Assembly (NCBI GenBank): GCA_016713025.1
Contig: JADJPZ010000004.1
Span: 1,116,001 to 1,180,000 of the forward strand
Length of the DNA stretch: 64,000 nucleotides
Reading direction: 5' to 3'
From: Saprospiraceae bacterium
Lineage (GTDB): Bacteria > Bacteroidota > Bacteroidia > Chitinophagales > Saprospiraceae
The notes under the pieces are model-generated. The model worked only from the letters and a program-made list of their open reading frames with translations. It searched no databases and was not told the DNA's origin. This document shows positions 53,754-62,660 of the stretch, in pieces. Numbering within the stretch: the first letter of the stretch is position 1; each line of letters opens with the position of its first letter. Made by a program: the position numbers and the translations under genes.

Positions 53754-54404
53754 ATGTTTGAAAAAGTAAGACAGTTTGGTCCCAATGCTATATTGATAGA
53801 ATGGCAACAATCCATATCAGACGATGTCATCGACGAAATCGCTTTTTATACCACAGAGTTAAGAGATGCAAATATTGATGGTATCGTAGATATTGTTCCT
53901 GCATATGCATCATTGACGATTTTCTTCAATCCGGAGTTACAAAATCTTCAAAAGTTGATGGAGATTTTAAATAATATCAAATACCACCAGGTTAAGTCTG
54001 TCAATGTAAATATTTGGGACATTCCGGTACGGTACGACAGTGAGCAATCAGCAGATATGATGACTCTAATGAAATACACAGGATTAAACAGAGACAGCAT
54101 AGTAGCATTACACTCTGAAACAATGTATAAAGTGTGTTTCATAGGTTTTTTGCCAGGTTTTTTATACCTTAGTGGTCTTCCTTCAGAGCTTTGTATACCT
54201 CGGAAAAATGTTCCATCTACCCACATCGAAAAAGGGTCAGTGGCGATAGGTGGATGTCAAACAGGTATTTATCCCTGCGATAGTCCAGGTGGATGGCATG
54301 TGATAGGAAACACAGATTTTGATTTTATTCAATATATTAATATGCCGTATTGTCCTGTTCAGCCTGGAGATACAGTTAAATTTGTTCCTTTATTATCATC
54401 ATAA
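53754..54404 (+). CDS. pxpB: 5-oxoprolinase subunit B (KipI family)
   Basis: A 216-residue KipI-type protein, subunit B of 5-oxoprolinase. It shows DIVPAYASLTIFFNP, the conserved IPVRYDSEQSADM, VCFIGFLPGFLYLSGLP, CIPRKNVPSTHIEKGSVAIG and GIYPCDSPGGWHVIGNT. The third subunit, PxpC (KipA), normally the next gene, is absent: a convergent cysteine desulfurase gene ends 27 bases downstream. Either PxpC is encoded elsewhere or the complex has been reduced. Confidence 0.92.
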   Translation: MFEKVRQFGPNAILIEWQQSISDDVIDEIAFYTTELRDANIDGIVDIVPAYASLTIFFNPELQNLQKLMEILNNIKYHQVKSVNVNIWDIPVRYDSEQSADMMTLMKYTGLNRDSIVALHSETMYKVCFIGFLPGFLYLSGLPSELCIPRKNVPSTHIEKGSVAIGGCQTGIYPCDSPGGWHVIGNTDFDFIQYINMPYCPVQPGDTVKFVPLLSS

Positions 54405-54430
54405 AATTTTTAAAATTTTGATAAAGATAC

Positions 54431-55555
54431 TCAGATGACTTCTTTCAGCTTTTCGATTGTATAATTCAATTCTTCGACAGTATTATATGGTGAAAATGAA
54501 AACCGGATAGTTTTTCTTTCTTTTGGATGTTTTATAGCTTGTATGACATGTGAGTCTTCTTCAATACCGGCACTACATGCGCTTCCTGATGATGCAGAAA
54601 TGCCATTAATATCCAGATTCATCACCAGCATTTCAGTTTTCGGCCCAGGAGGAAATGAGACACTTAAGATATGTGCAAGAAAGTGATCATCCTGATTTCC
54701 ATTGAAAGAGATGTCGCTGATACTATTTGACAATTGTTGTTTCATTAGATTTCTCAGATTTAGGACATACTTATAGTTTTCAACCATATTCTTTACAGAC
54801 ATATCCAGTGCTTTTTCTAAACCTGCTATAGCAGCTACATTTTCAGTACCGGCTCGCATATTTCGTTCCTGAGCACCTCCATGTATATAGGCTGGAAGTA
54901 TGTATTCATTACTTATATACACAAATCCGATTCCTTTGGGACCATGAAATTTATGGGCTGATGCGGATAGAAAACTGATATTGGATGATTGGATGTCGAT
55001 CGGATATTTACCAATTGTCTGAACAGCATCACAATGAAAAGGTACATTAAATTTTTTACATATTTCACCGGTTAATTGTAAGTCAATCATGGTTCCTATC
55101 TCATTGTTGCCGTGCATAAGGCTGACCATAGTTGCTGAACTGTCTTCTTCCAACAGTTTTGTGAGTTGATCAGTATCCGGATTCCCTTTTTGATCGACAC
55201 GTAGATAAATGACTTCGATCAGCCTTGATATTGCTAAATATTGGACAGTGTGCAGGATACAATGGTGCTCTGTCGGTGATGTGATGATCCTTTTGATATG
55301 GAGATATTCGACTGCGTTTTTCAGAACCATATTATTGGCCTCGGTCGCCGAGGATGTAAAAAACACTTCTGATATTGAAGCATTGATTGTTTTGGCGACA
55401 GTTTTTCTTGCTTGCTCGATCAGTGACTTGGTCTTTCGGCCATGCCAGTGTATAGAAGATGGATTGCCAAAATCTTCTTTGAAAATACGACACATCACTT
55501 CGACAACCTCATCTGTCATTGGTGTTGTTGACGCATTATCAAAATATACTCTCAT
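54431..55555 (-). CDS. Cysteine desulfurase, IscS/NifS family
   Basis: A 374-residue PLP enzyme that removes sulfur from cysteine for Fe-S cluster or tRNA thiolation. It starts at MRVYFDNASTTPMTDEVVEV and shows EVFFTSSATEANNMVLKN, SPTEHHCILH, the PLP lysine in LSASAHKFHGPKGIGFVYI and the persulfide-forming cysteine in SGSACSAGIEEDSHVI. An extension upstream to 55660 is in frame but begins with a Cys/Lys-rich sequence foreign to the family. The ATG at 55553-55555 is chosen. No iscU or other Fe-S gene is adjacent. Confidence 0.88.
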   Translation of the reverse strand: MRVYFDNASTTPMTDEVVEVMCRIFKEDFGNPSSIHWHGRKTKSLIEQARKTVAKTINASISEVFFTSSATEANNMVLKNAVEYLHIKRIITSPTEHHCILHTVQYLAISRLIEVIYLRVDQKGNPDTDQLTKLLEEDSSATMVSLMHGNNEIGTMIDLQLTGEICKKFNVPFHCDAVQTIGKYPIDIQSSNISFLSASAHKFHGPKGIGFVYISNEYILPAYIHGGAQERNMRAGTENVAAIAGLEKALDMSVKNMVENYKYVLNLRNLMKQQLSNSISDISFNGNQDDHFLAHILSVSFPPGPKTEMLVMNLDINGISASSGSACSAGIEEDSHVIQAIKHPKERKTIRFSFSPYNTVEELNYTIEKLKEVI

Positions 55556-55705
55556 ATTTAGATTTTTGTGTAAAAGTAAAAATATTTTGAAATCAATGTA
55601 TACCAAACAGAAAATTGATTTCGAAAATTTACAATCATAATTATTTAATTTACAATACATTATGTTTTAAATATTTCGCAGAATATTTTCTGTCCACTAC
55701 AATTC

Positions 55706-55789
55706 AGTTAAGACATCTTTATTAAGTCTTTCCCTTGTATATGAAAGATTTAGATAGGGTAAAAACAAAGAAAAATTCCTTATCTAAAC
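55706..55789. repeat. Repeat A, uninterrupted copy (empty site)
   Basis: An 84-bp sequence from AGTTAAGAC through CTTTCCCTTG, AGATTTAGATAGGGTAAAAA and AAAAATTCCTTATCTAAAC. The same sequence occurs split in two at 60666-60737 and 62707-62724, with a 1969-bp element between. Thus this copy shows what the unoccupied site looks like. No gene within. Confidence 0.7.
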
Positions 55790-55805
55790 GAGATTGATTT
55801 TGAAA

Positions 55806-55842
55806 TAACAAAAATGCCGTACCTGCGAGGCAGATACGGCAT
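55806..55842 (-). terminator. Intrinsic terminator of the LysM/BON gene
   Basis: On the minus strand ATGCCGTA pairs with TACGGCAT, with an inner CTGC/GCAG pair, followed by TTTTTGTTATTT. It begins 26 bases after the stop codon. Confidence 0.8.
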
Positions 55843-55867
55843 GGTATTGTATCCTTTAGGATTTCAT

Positions 55868-56368
55868 TTATAAAACTGGTATCCGTAATACTTGACCAGG
55901 GTATATAAGATCAGGTGAAGTAAGCATAGGCTTGTTTGCTTCGAAGATCGCAGGATATTTCATCATATCCCCATAATGTTCTTTTGCGATTTTTGAAAGA
56001 GAGTCACCTTTTTTGACTTCATAAAAAGTGGCTTCCGGTTCTGCATTGATCACAGAGATTCTGTCGTCTACAGTAGCAATACCTTCCGTATTACCAACTA
56101 TAAGAATCACTTTTTCTTTTGCGGTTGTCGACTCTACCTGACCGTATACAGTCGCTTTGTCATCATCTACCACGATGTCCAGATTTTCTACAGGAATACC
56201 ATGTGAAACTACCTGAGCTGCGAGTGCTGCGGCTTTGTTTTTTTCTGCGGCTTCTTGAAGCGCTTCCATTGCTGCATTAGGATTTGTTGCAGGTGCTGTG
56301 GGTGCTGCTTCAGATTTTCCTCCAAAAAGTTTTGATCCGGCAGCCTTTAAAAATGAAAATAATCCCAT
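55868..56368 (-). CDS. BON plus LysM domain protein (YgaU/Kbp type)
   Basis: A 166-residue protein. Residues about 1-30 are a glycine/alanine-rich start (MGLFSFLKAAGSKLFGG), then a BON domain (about 50-105: LDIVVDDDKATVYGQVES, VILIVGNTEGIATVDDRISV) and a LysM domain (about 113-165: TFYEVKKGDSLSKIAKEHYG, PDLIYPGQVLRIPVL). The layout matches Escherichia coli YgaU/Kbp, a cytosolic potassium-binding protein. No signal peptide is evident, in keeping with that. A terminator follows. Confidence 0.87.
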   Translation of the reverse strand: MGLFSFLKAAGSKLFGGKSEAAPTAPATNPNAAMEALQEAAEKNKAAALAAQVVSHGIPVENLDIVVDDDKATVYGQVESTTAKEKVILIVGNTEGIATVDDRISVINAEPEATFYEVKKGDSLSKIAKEHYGDMMKYPAIFEANKPMLTSPDLIYPGQVLRIPVL

Positions 56369-56523
56369 AATTAATTGATTTTAAAATTAATAAAATATAA
56401 CCAATATCGGTTACGACGCAAATAACGATAATTATCTAAAATTAATTTCAAAACTTGGAAAATATTTTAAAATTTTCATATCAAATTTTAATTTTTTAAT
56501 TGAAAAACTCTGATTAAAAAGAC

Positions 56524-56634
56524 AGGTTGTACTTCATTTTTTCGCATCACATTAAAATTCATAATTTTTTTTTGCGATTCAGGCAAGATGCCTTAACATA
56601 TTGCATCGTAGCTAAAAGCTACGACGAACAAACG
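56524..56634. repeat. Family IV repeat, copy 1 (right end missing)
   Basis: AGGTTGTACTTCATTTTTTC starts a 111-bp segment that is a direct repeat of 56887-56997, including AGGCAAGATGCCTTAA and CTACGACGAACAAACGA. The right terminal inverted repeat of copy 2 is absent here; different hairpin sequence follows. Confidence 0.65.
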
Positions 56635-56689
56635 ATGCTTTAGAGACATGATCCTGCAGATAAATTACTCCCGCCAATCGGGGCAGGAG

Positions 56690-56847
56690 CGTAGCTCTGT
56701 CATCTTTGTAGAAAATATTAACACCTGAAACATGAGGGGTGTAGCCCTGACATCTTATAATTACCACATCTTTTAAGATCGCAGGGCTACGCCCCTACGT
56801 AATGGTGTGTGGATATTTTCGCTACAAAGATCTCAGGACTACGTCCC
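56690..56847. repeat. Large palindromic REP-like hairpin
   Basis: An extended palindrome centred near 56765. AGGGGTGTAGCCCTGACATC (56735 onward) pairs with GATCGCAGGGCTACGCCCCT (ending 56796). Outside it GCGTAGCTCTGTCATCTTTG pairs with CAAAGATCTCAGGACTACGT. The same motif GTAGCxCTGxCATCTT is thus present four times, twice in each orientation. It fills the region between the two family IV copies. Confidence 0.65.
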
Positions 56848-56886
56848 ATTTATTAATCTCGGACATAAAGATTAGAGATAATACAC

Positions 56887-57043
56887 AGGTTGTATTTCAT
56901 TTTTTCGCATCACATTAAAAATCATCATTTTATTCGCAATTTAGGCAAGATGCCTTAATATATTACATCGAAGTTACAAGCTACGACGAACAAACGAAAC
57001 TTGATAAGAAATCGAGCACAGTGCGAAAAAATGATATGCACCT
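56887..57043. repeat. Family IV MITE-like element, copy 2 (complete)
   Basis: A 157-bp element with terminal inverted repeats: left AGGTTGTATTTCATTTTTTC, right (other strand) AGGTGCATATCATTTTTTCG. The interior contains AGGCAAGATGCCTTAA and a CTACGACGAACAAACGA segment shared with copy 1. No reading frame. From here to 57354 nothing else was recognised. Confidence 0.65.
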
Positions 57044-57354
57044 AAAAGACTTCTTCTAAGATTGTAAAAAAAATATCAAAACCATTCCCTTTTCTAATGC
57101 TTTAATTGATGAAGCAAGCCATATACTATAGAATGTATTGCAAAGTCAAGCTATTAATAAACAATTTTTTAAATGCTCTTTTGAAAGGGGAAATAAAGTA
57201 GCTGATTATCATAATTTGAAAAATTAAAATAAAAATCATTTTACATTAATAAATTATATTATTTATAATCAACAGTAAAACAGTATTTTAACAAACTGAT
57301 ATTTTTTTTTAAAGATATGTTTTTATTATTTTCTTACAAATTTAACAAAAGTCG

Positions 57355-57362
57355 TATATTTG
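57355..57362 (+). promoter_or_regulatory. -7 box TATATTTG of secDF
   Basis: Exact TAnnTTTG match, 32 bases before the secDF ATG. Confidence 0.5.
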
Positions 57363-57394
57363 CGGAGTTTTTTCAAAAATGACATATTATTACA

Positions 57395-60300
57395 ATGCAA
57401 GGAAAAGGTTTAGTTAAAGTATTTTTGGTATTAATTATATTGGTTTGCTTATTGCAATTCGCTTATTTTATACCCACCAACAAGATAGAAAATGCCGCAG
57501 ATGATTATGCAATGAATATTGCAGGACCAAATGCTACGGAAGCAAGTAAAGAATTTAAAACTGCGAGAGCTAAATTTCTTGACTCTGTTTCAGGTCAGGA
57601 GATTTTTACTATTCCACTCATAAAATCGTACACCTACAGTGAGGTGAAAAAGCAACAATTGGCTTTGGGTCTTGACCTGAAAGGTGGAATGAGTGCCGTT
57701 CTTCAGGTTGACCTGAAAGACTTTTTAAAATCTTTGGCCGGACGAAACAGCAATAATACAAATTTTCAGAAAGCTTTGGAAAATGCCACTGCTGCTCAGA
57801 AAACTTCGCAATCCGATTACATTACATTGTTTGCAGAAGCATATAGAGCAATTGCAGGTCCTGATCAACTTGCCAGAATATTTGCCAGAAATGAAACATT
57901 GGGTGAAATTAATGCCACTACCAATGATGGAGTGGTCACTCGTCTGATAAGACAGAAAGCAAATGAAACTGTCAATCTTACCTTTGAAAGACTTAAGAAA
58001 AGGATTGATAAGTTGGGCGTAGCACAGCCAAATGTGTCTCTCGACCCCAACAGAGATATCATCATCGTGGAGATGCCAGGTATCGACAATCCTGCCAGAG
58101 CGAGACAATTCCTTTCTGCGAGTGCAAAGCTGGAATTTTGGGAGACATACAGATTTTCTGATCCTGGTGTTGTTGAAGCCTTCAGAGCGGCTGATGCAGC
58201 TTCTTCTGTCGGTGTAGTGGATACGGCTAAATCATCTGTACCATCCATAGTGATGAGGGATTCAGTGATTTATGATAACTTAGGTAAACCTGTAGATACT
58301 GTTCAGGTAGCCACTACAACTAATAACAACTCAACAAACACAGGAGTTTTGCTTAAAAATCTGTCGCTCAATGGCGGTACCATGAGTCCCAGTGTCATTG
58401 GGGTATCTGACAGAAGTAAAATTTCTACTATCAATTCCATTCTGCAAAGGGAAGATATTAAGGCAATGTTTCCAAAAAATGCTCAATTGATGTGGTCATA
58501 CAAACCAAGCCAGGATGTGGATGGACTGGTTACCAATAATTATGAGCTTTACATGATCAGAAAACAAGCGAATAGCGAAAATGCTCCTCTTGATGGAGAC
58601 GTAGTGACAAGTGCTGTACAGACACTAAACCCTGTAAATGGTGAAGTAGAGGTAAATGTAAGGATGAACGCTACAGGGTCTAAAAAATGGGCTGAAATGA
58701 CCACCAAAGCTGCTAATGACGGCAACAGAGAGATAGCAATAGCATTGGATGGTGAAGTGGTGTCAGCGCCAAGAGTAAATGATGCAATCACTCAAGGATC
58801 TTCTTCTATTACAGGTAACTTTACGGTAGAAGAAGCGATCGATTTTGCCAGTATTCTTGAGGTAGGAAAACTTCCTGCCAGAACAGAAATCGTTCAGGAA
58901 TCTAATGTTGGTCCTTCTCTTGGAAAAGCAAATATATCTAAGAGTATTAATTCACTTCTTATTGGATTCTTATTAGTCATCCTGACTATGATTGCTTATT
59001 ACGCAGGAGCAGGTGTCATAGCCATCATTACATTATTGTTAAACGTATTTTTGATATTTGGTACACTTTCAAGTTTTGGTACTGTACTTACCTTGTCAGG
59101 TATTGCGGGTATCGTATTGACTATCGGTATGGCCGTGGATGCCAATGTCATCATATTTGAAAGGATAAAAGAGGAGTTAACAGCAGGTAAAACATTAAAA
59201 CAAGCTATCTCTGATGGATTTTATCATTCATACTCAGCGATCATCGATGCCAATGTGACTACTATTCTTACTGCGATGATACTTTCATATTTTGGTCTTG
59301 GGCCTGTAAAAGGATTTGCAGTAGTATTGATTATAGGGGTACTGTGTTCTATATTTACCGCTGTATTGGTGTCAAGGCTTTTGATTGAATGGTGGGTTGG
59401 CAAAGGAAATGATTTATCATTCTGGACTAATTTTTCAAAAGGTGCTTTTAAAAATATCAACATAGACTGGATTGGTAAGAGAAAAATTGCATATATTATT
59501 TCAGGAGTGTTTATTCTGGCAGGACTAATATCCATATTTACAAAAGGCTTTGACCTTGGCGTAGACTACAGAGGTGGTTACTCCTACAATATACAGTTTA
59601 CGCCGCAAGATGGCATGACTGCGGAAAAACTCAGAGATGGAATGACCAAGGCTCTTGGCGGTGCTCCGATCGTCAAGCAGGTGGATGCAGATAACACCTT
59701 CCAGCTTACAACTGCTTATCTCATCAATGAAACAGCTGAAGGAACTTCTTCAAAAGTGCTTGCAAAGGTGCATGAAGGAGTACAAAGTGTCACCGGATCT
59801 CCAATATCTTTAGAGGATTTTTCTAATCCTGAGACAGCAGATGAGAAGATTCATATAGTAAGCTCAGCTCAGGTAGGACCTACCATTGCAGATGACCTTA
59901 AGAGATCTTCATTATATGCGGGACTTTTCGCACTATTGGCTATTTTTCTTTATATTTTGCTGAGATTCAGCAAGTGGCAATATAGCGCAGGTGCCATTAT
60001 TGCATTATTTCATGATGCACTGGTAGTATTAGGAGTATTTTCAATTTTTTACGGAATTGTGCCTTTCTCACTTGAAGTAGATCAGGCTTTTATTGCAGCC
60101 ATTCTAACGGTGATAGGATACTCTATCAATGATACAGTGATCATTTTTGACAGAATCAGAGAGTACTTTGGGCTTCACGTCCATCAGTCAAAAGATGAAA
60201 CTATCAATATGGCGATCAATACTACTTTATCAAGGACGTTGATGACAGCTTTCACAACAGTGATAGTTGTGTTGATTTTATTCATGTTTGGTGGTAGTAG

Positions 60301-60481
60301 TATCAAAGGTTTTTCATTTGCACTGCTGGTGGGTATTGTAGTAGGTACGTATTCTTCCGTATTTATAGCAGCTCCTATACTGCACGATTTGGGATCTGAT
60401 CTCAAGATAACCAGACGTGAGCCAACAAAAGATGCCGGCAAATCGGAAAAGAAATCATTTGCCCGTGCAGGTAAAAATTAG
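57395..60481 (+). CDS. secDF: Protein translocase SecDF, fused
   Basis: A 1028-residue one-chain SecD-SecF, an RND-type accessory of the Sec translocon that uses the proton gradient to help pull proteins across the membrane. The SecD half (about 1-680) begins with a helix (FLVLIILVCLLQFAYFI), then LALGLDLKGGMSAVLQVDLK, the large periplasmic region (VNLTFERLKKRIDKLGVAQP, REIAIALDGEVVSAPRVNDA) and the helices with VLTIGMAVDANVIIFERIKE. The SecF half (about 690-1028) has FDLGVDYRGGYSYNIQFTPQ and VIGYSINDTVIIFDRIREYF. The C-terminal tail is Lys-rich. A strong terminator follows. Confidence 0.95.
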   Translation: MQGKGLVKVFLVLIILVCLLQFAYFIPTNKIENAADDYAMNIAGPNATEASKEFKTARAKFLDSVSGQEIFTIPLIKSYTYSEVKKQQLALGLDLKGGMSAVLQVDLKDFLKSLAGRNSNNTNFQKALENATAAQKTSQSDYITLFAEAYRAIAGPDQLARIFARNETLGEINATTNDGVVTRLIRQKANETVNLTFERLKKRIDKLGVAQPNVSLDPNRDIIIVEMPGIDNPARARQFLSASAKLEFWETYRFSDPGVVEAFRAADAASSVGVVDTAKSSVPSIVMRDSVIYDNLGKPVDTVQVATTTNNNSTNTGVLLKNLSLNGGTMSPSVIGVSDRSKISTINSILQREDIKAMFPKNAQLMWSYKPSQDVDGLVTNNYELYMIRKQANSENAPLDGDVVTSAVQTLNPVNGEVEVNVRMNATGSKKWAEMTTKAANDGNREIAIALDGEVVSAPRVNDAITQGSSSITGNFTVEEAIDFASILEVGKLPARTEIVQESNVGPSLGKANISKSINSLLIGFLLVILTMIAYYAGAGVIAIITLLLNVFLIFGTLSSFGTVLTLSGIAGIVLTIGMAVDANVIIFERIKEELTAGKTLKQAISDGFYHSYSAIIDANVTTILTAMILSYFGLGPVKGFAVVLIIGVLCSIFTAVLVSRLLIEWWVGKGNDLSFWTNFSKGAFKNINIDWIGKRKIAYIISGVFILAGLISIFTKGFDLGVDYRGGYSYNIQFTPQDGMTAEKLRDGMTKALGGAPIVKQVDADNTFQLTTAYLINETAEGTSSKVLAKVHEGVQSVTGSPISLEDFSNPETADEKIHIVSSAQVGPTIADDLKRSSLYAGLFALLAIFLYILLRFSKWQYSAGAIIALFHDALVVLGVFSIFYGIVPFSLEVDQAFIAAILTVIGYSINDTVIIFDRIREYFGLHVHQSKDETINMAINTTLSRTLMTAFTTVIVVLILFMFGGSSIKGFSFALLVGIVVGTYSSVFIAAPILHDLGSDLKITRREPTKDAGKSEKKSFARAGKN

Positions 60482-60534
60482 TTACATTTGGACCTTTGAA
60501 CTTTGATGTTCTCAAAGTTAATAAATTTTTAAAG

Positions 60535-60602
60535 ACTTCTTCATTTGATCATACAGAACGGTTGATAAAGACCATTCTGGATTAAATGAAGAAGTTTTTT
60601 TT
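60535..60602 (+). terminator. Intrinsic terminator of secDF
   Basis: ACTTCTTCATTT pairs with AAATGAAGAAGT, an inner CAGAACGGT/ACCATTCTG arm extends the hairpin, and a run of eight T follows. Confidence 0.85.
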
Positions 60603-60820
60603 ATTTACATCTTGTTTTTTGGTAAGACCACATCATTCTTCAGTATCTAAATTCAAATGTCGTTTAGTTAAGACCTCATTATGAAGTCTTTCCCTTGTAA
60701 GGGAAAGATTTAGATAGGGTAAAAACAATGAAAAATTGGGTGTATCCCAAAATTGCACTATGTTATCTAATTTTTAAGTTTCTAATTTAGTGTATTATTC
60801 TAGTAGTTAAGAGTTAAAAG

Positions 60821-60856
60821 GTGGGTCGTCTCAAGCTACGCTTGGGAATGAGGGTT
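60821..60856. repeat. Direct repeat left of IS110
   Basis: GTGGGTCGTCTCAAGC followed by TACGCTTGGGAATGAGGGT. The same sequence recurs at 62593-62660 on the right side of the IS, where 33 bases are inserted in the middle. It is palindromic around CAAGCTACGCTTG and may be the REP-like target of the insertion. Confidence 0.55.
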
Positions 60857-60949
60857 ATTGGGAAGGTAATTTTGGCTTTTCTTACCCCTGCCCCTTATAT
60901 GTTTGCATTTTAAAAATTAATGGTTTCAAGATAAACAAATAATTTATAA

Positions 60950-61088
60950 CTTGGCGGTTGAAGGGGAACACCCCTTGATACTTAGATATCGTCCTTTAGT
61001 GTCCCTTTCGCCAAGCTTAATCATGAGGTATAACTTGATACATTGATATCGTATAACATAAGGGAATGTAAGGCTTGACACTTTTTTT
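60950..61088 (+). ncRNA. Candidate IS110 bridge RNA region
   Basis: Upstream of the transposase frame CTTGGCG (60950-60956) pairs with CGCCAAG (61009-61015), enclosing the hairpin AAGGGGAACACCCCTT (60961-60976). CTTGATACTTAGATATCGT (60974-60992) is repeated as CTTGATACATTGATATCGT (61034-61052), 17 of 19 identical. IS110 elements of the non-IS1111 type are known to encode a structured bridge RNA in this position, with two loops that contact target and donor. The folding and the position fit; the assignment is an inference. Confidence 0.35.
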
Positions 61089-61112
61089 AAAACATTTTAA
61101 AGTAATTTATGT

Positions 61113-62515
61113 ATGAAAGTTGGATTTGGAGGACTGGACGCAAGTAAAGGTTATTGTGATTTCAGTTTAATTTCGAAGGGTAATGAATTTACTAATCGCA
61201 GGATGAATTTTATTGATAATCAATCCGGTCTTGATGAACTCAAAAAGTCTTATCACAGGCACTTTTGTCTATTGATAAAATTTATTTGGCTATTGAAAGT
61301 ACCGGTGGGTATGAAAACAATTGGTATAATCAATTGGTAAGTTTTGATAAGCGAATCATCATGTTCAGGATTAATCCGTTGCGGACACATCATGAGTCAA
61401 AAAAGAATATGCATCGCAATATTAATGACGCCATCAGTAGTGAAATTATAGCTAGGCATGTATCTGAAAATTATGAAGAACTAGAGAAAGCCAAGCCTAG
61501 ATCCTTACATTTTTATACTGCGAAACAGATGCACAAAACTATACAAGGATTTATTAAACAAAAGACGAGAAATATCAACCAACTTGAGAAAGTAGTGTAT
61601 AGTTGTATTCCTGGTCTTTTAACTTTTAGTAAAAATGGCATGCCAAAATACATGTATAAATTACTTCAAAAGTATCCATCAAAGGCAAAGATATTAAATG
61701 CGAAAACAGCTTCTTTGGCTAAAATCAAAGGGTTAACCATGGAGAAGGCTGAGGCCATCCAAAAAGCGGTGAAGCTAGATTCAGGGTCGGGTAATACGAT
61801 ACTTACTGAGCTAAATATTAAAACATTGGCCCAAACTATTAACTTATTCTCCACCCAGATCAAAGAACTTCAATCAGAGCTTGCTAAACACGGAGCCAAC
61901 GACTTAGCGGATTTCTTAGTCACAATTCCTGGTTGCGGCATCGAGTCAGCAGTGTCATTAAGCATAGAAATAGAAGATATAAATCGATTTAACAGTGCCG
62001 CATCACTTTGTTGCTATTTTGGAGTACACCCAGAAAACCATACAAGTGGTGATATATCAAAGAAACCTAAAATGAGCAAAAAAGGAAGTAGTTCATATAG
62101 GGGTACAATATACATGGTAGCTAAAAATGCGATTATGTATGACCCTTATTTTAAAGAGATATATTCAAATCAAAGAGCGAAAGGTAAGACCTATAACGAT
62201 GCTTTAGGTGTAATAATGAACAAGTTAACAAGAGTAATCTATGGTATGCTTACAAACAAAGAGGCATACGATTCATCAAAACCTAAAACACAAAAAAGCA
62301 AACCAGTAGACGCAGATCAGCAAATAGAGAAGTTGGAAAAAGAAACCGCAGATTATAAATCAGAGCTGGAAAAGATGCAAAACGCACCAGTTTCTCGTAG
62401 AGCAGAAAATAAAATAAAAAGGCAATGGAAGAGTCTCAAAACTCAATTGAAGAGTTGCGCACGAGATCAAAACCATTACCAAGTGCAAACATATAAATTT
62501 GTTTGCACTTGGTAA
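61113..62515 (+). pseudogene. IS110-family transposase with a -1 frame break
   Basis: An IS110 recombinase of about 467 residues if the break is ignored. Frame one (from 61113) gives GLDASKGYCDFSLISKGNEF up to LDELKKSYHRHF. Near 61262-61270, at a TTTT run, the homology moves to the -1 frame and continues LSIDKIYLAIESTGGYENNW, through NINDAISSEIIARHVSENY, to the C-terminal Transposase_20 domain (FLVTIPGCGIESAVSLSIEI, FNSAASLCCYFGVHPENHTS, MSKKGSSSYRGTIYMVAKNA) and a coiled-coil tail. The DEDD catalytic set is partly visible (D in GLDAS, E in AIESTGG, D in INDA); the fourth acidic position is not obvious. One base deletion, sequencing error or programmed frameshift could explain the break. The last codons form a hairpin. 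Confidence 0.8.
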
Positions 62516-62516
62516 T
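62475..62516 (+). terminator. Perfect 17-bp stem-loop at the transposase 3' end
   Basis: ATTACCAAGTGCAAACA pairs perfectly with TGTTTGCACTTGGTAAT around an 8-base loop; it overlaps the last transposase codons and the stop, and AAAA follows. It may terminate transcription or be part of the right end of the IS. Confidence 0.6.
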
Positions 62517-62592
62517 AAAAAACACCGCCAAATATTATAAAATCAACGGTATAACTAAAGGGGAATTCAGCGCTTATATTAGGAGAATTTGA

Positions 62593-62660
62593 GTGGGTCG
62601 TCTCAAGCGTAGCTTGACAGGCTCATCAGAGCTTGCCAAGCTATGCTTGGGATTGAGGGT
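62593..62660. repeat. Direct repeat right of IS110, with internal insertion
   Basis: Begins GTGGGTCGTCTCAAGC like 60821-60856 and ends TATGCTTGGGATTGAGGGT; between lie 33 extra bases with inverted CAAGCGTAGCTTG and GAGCTTGCCAAGC motifs. Confidence 0.55.
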
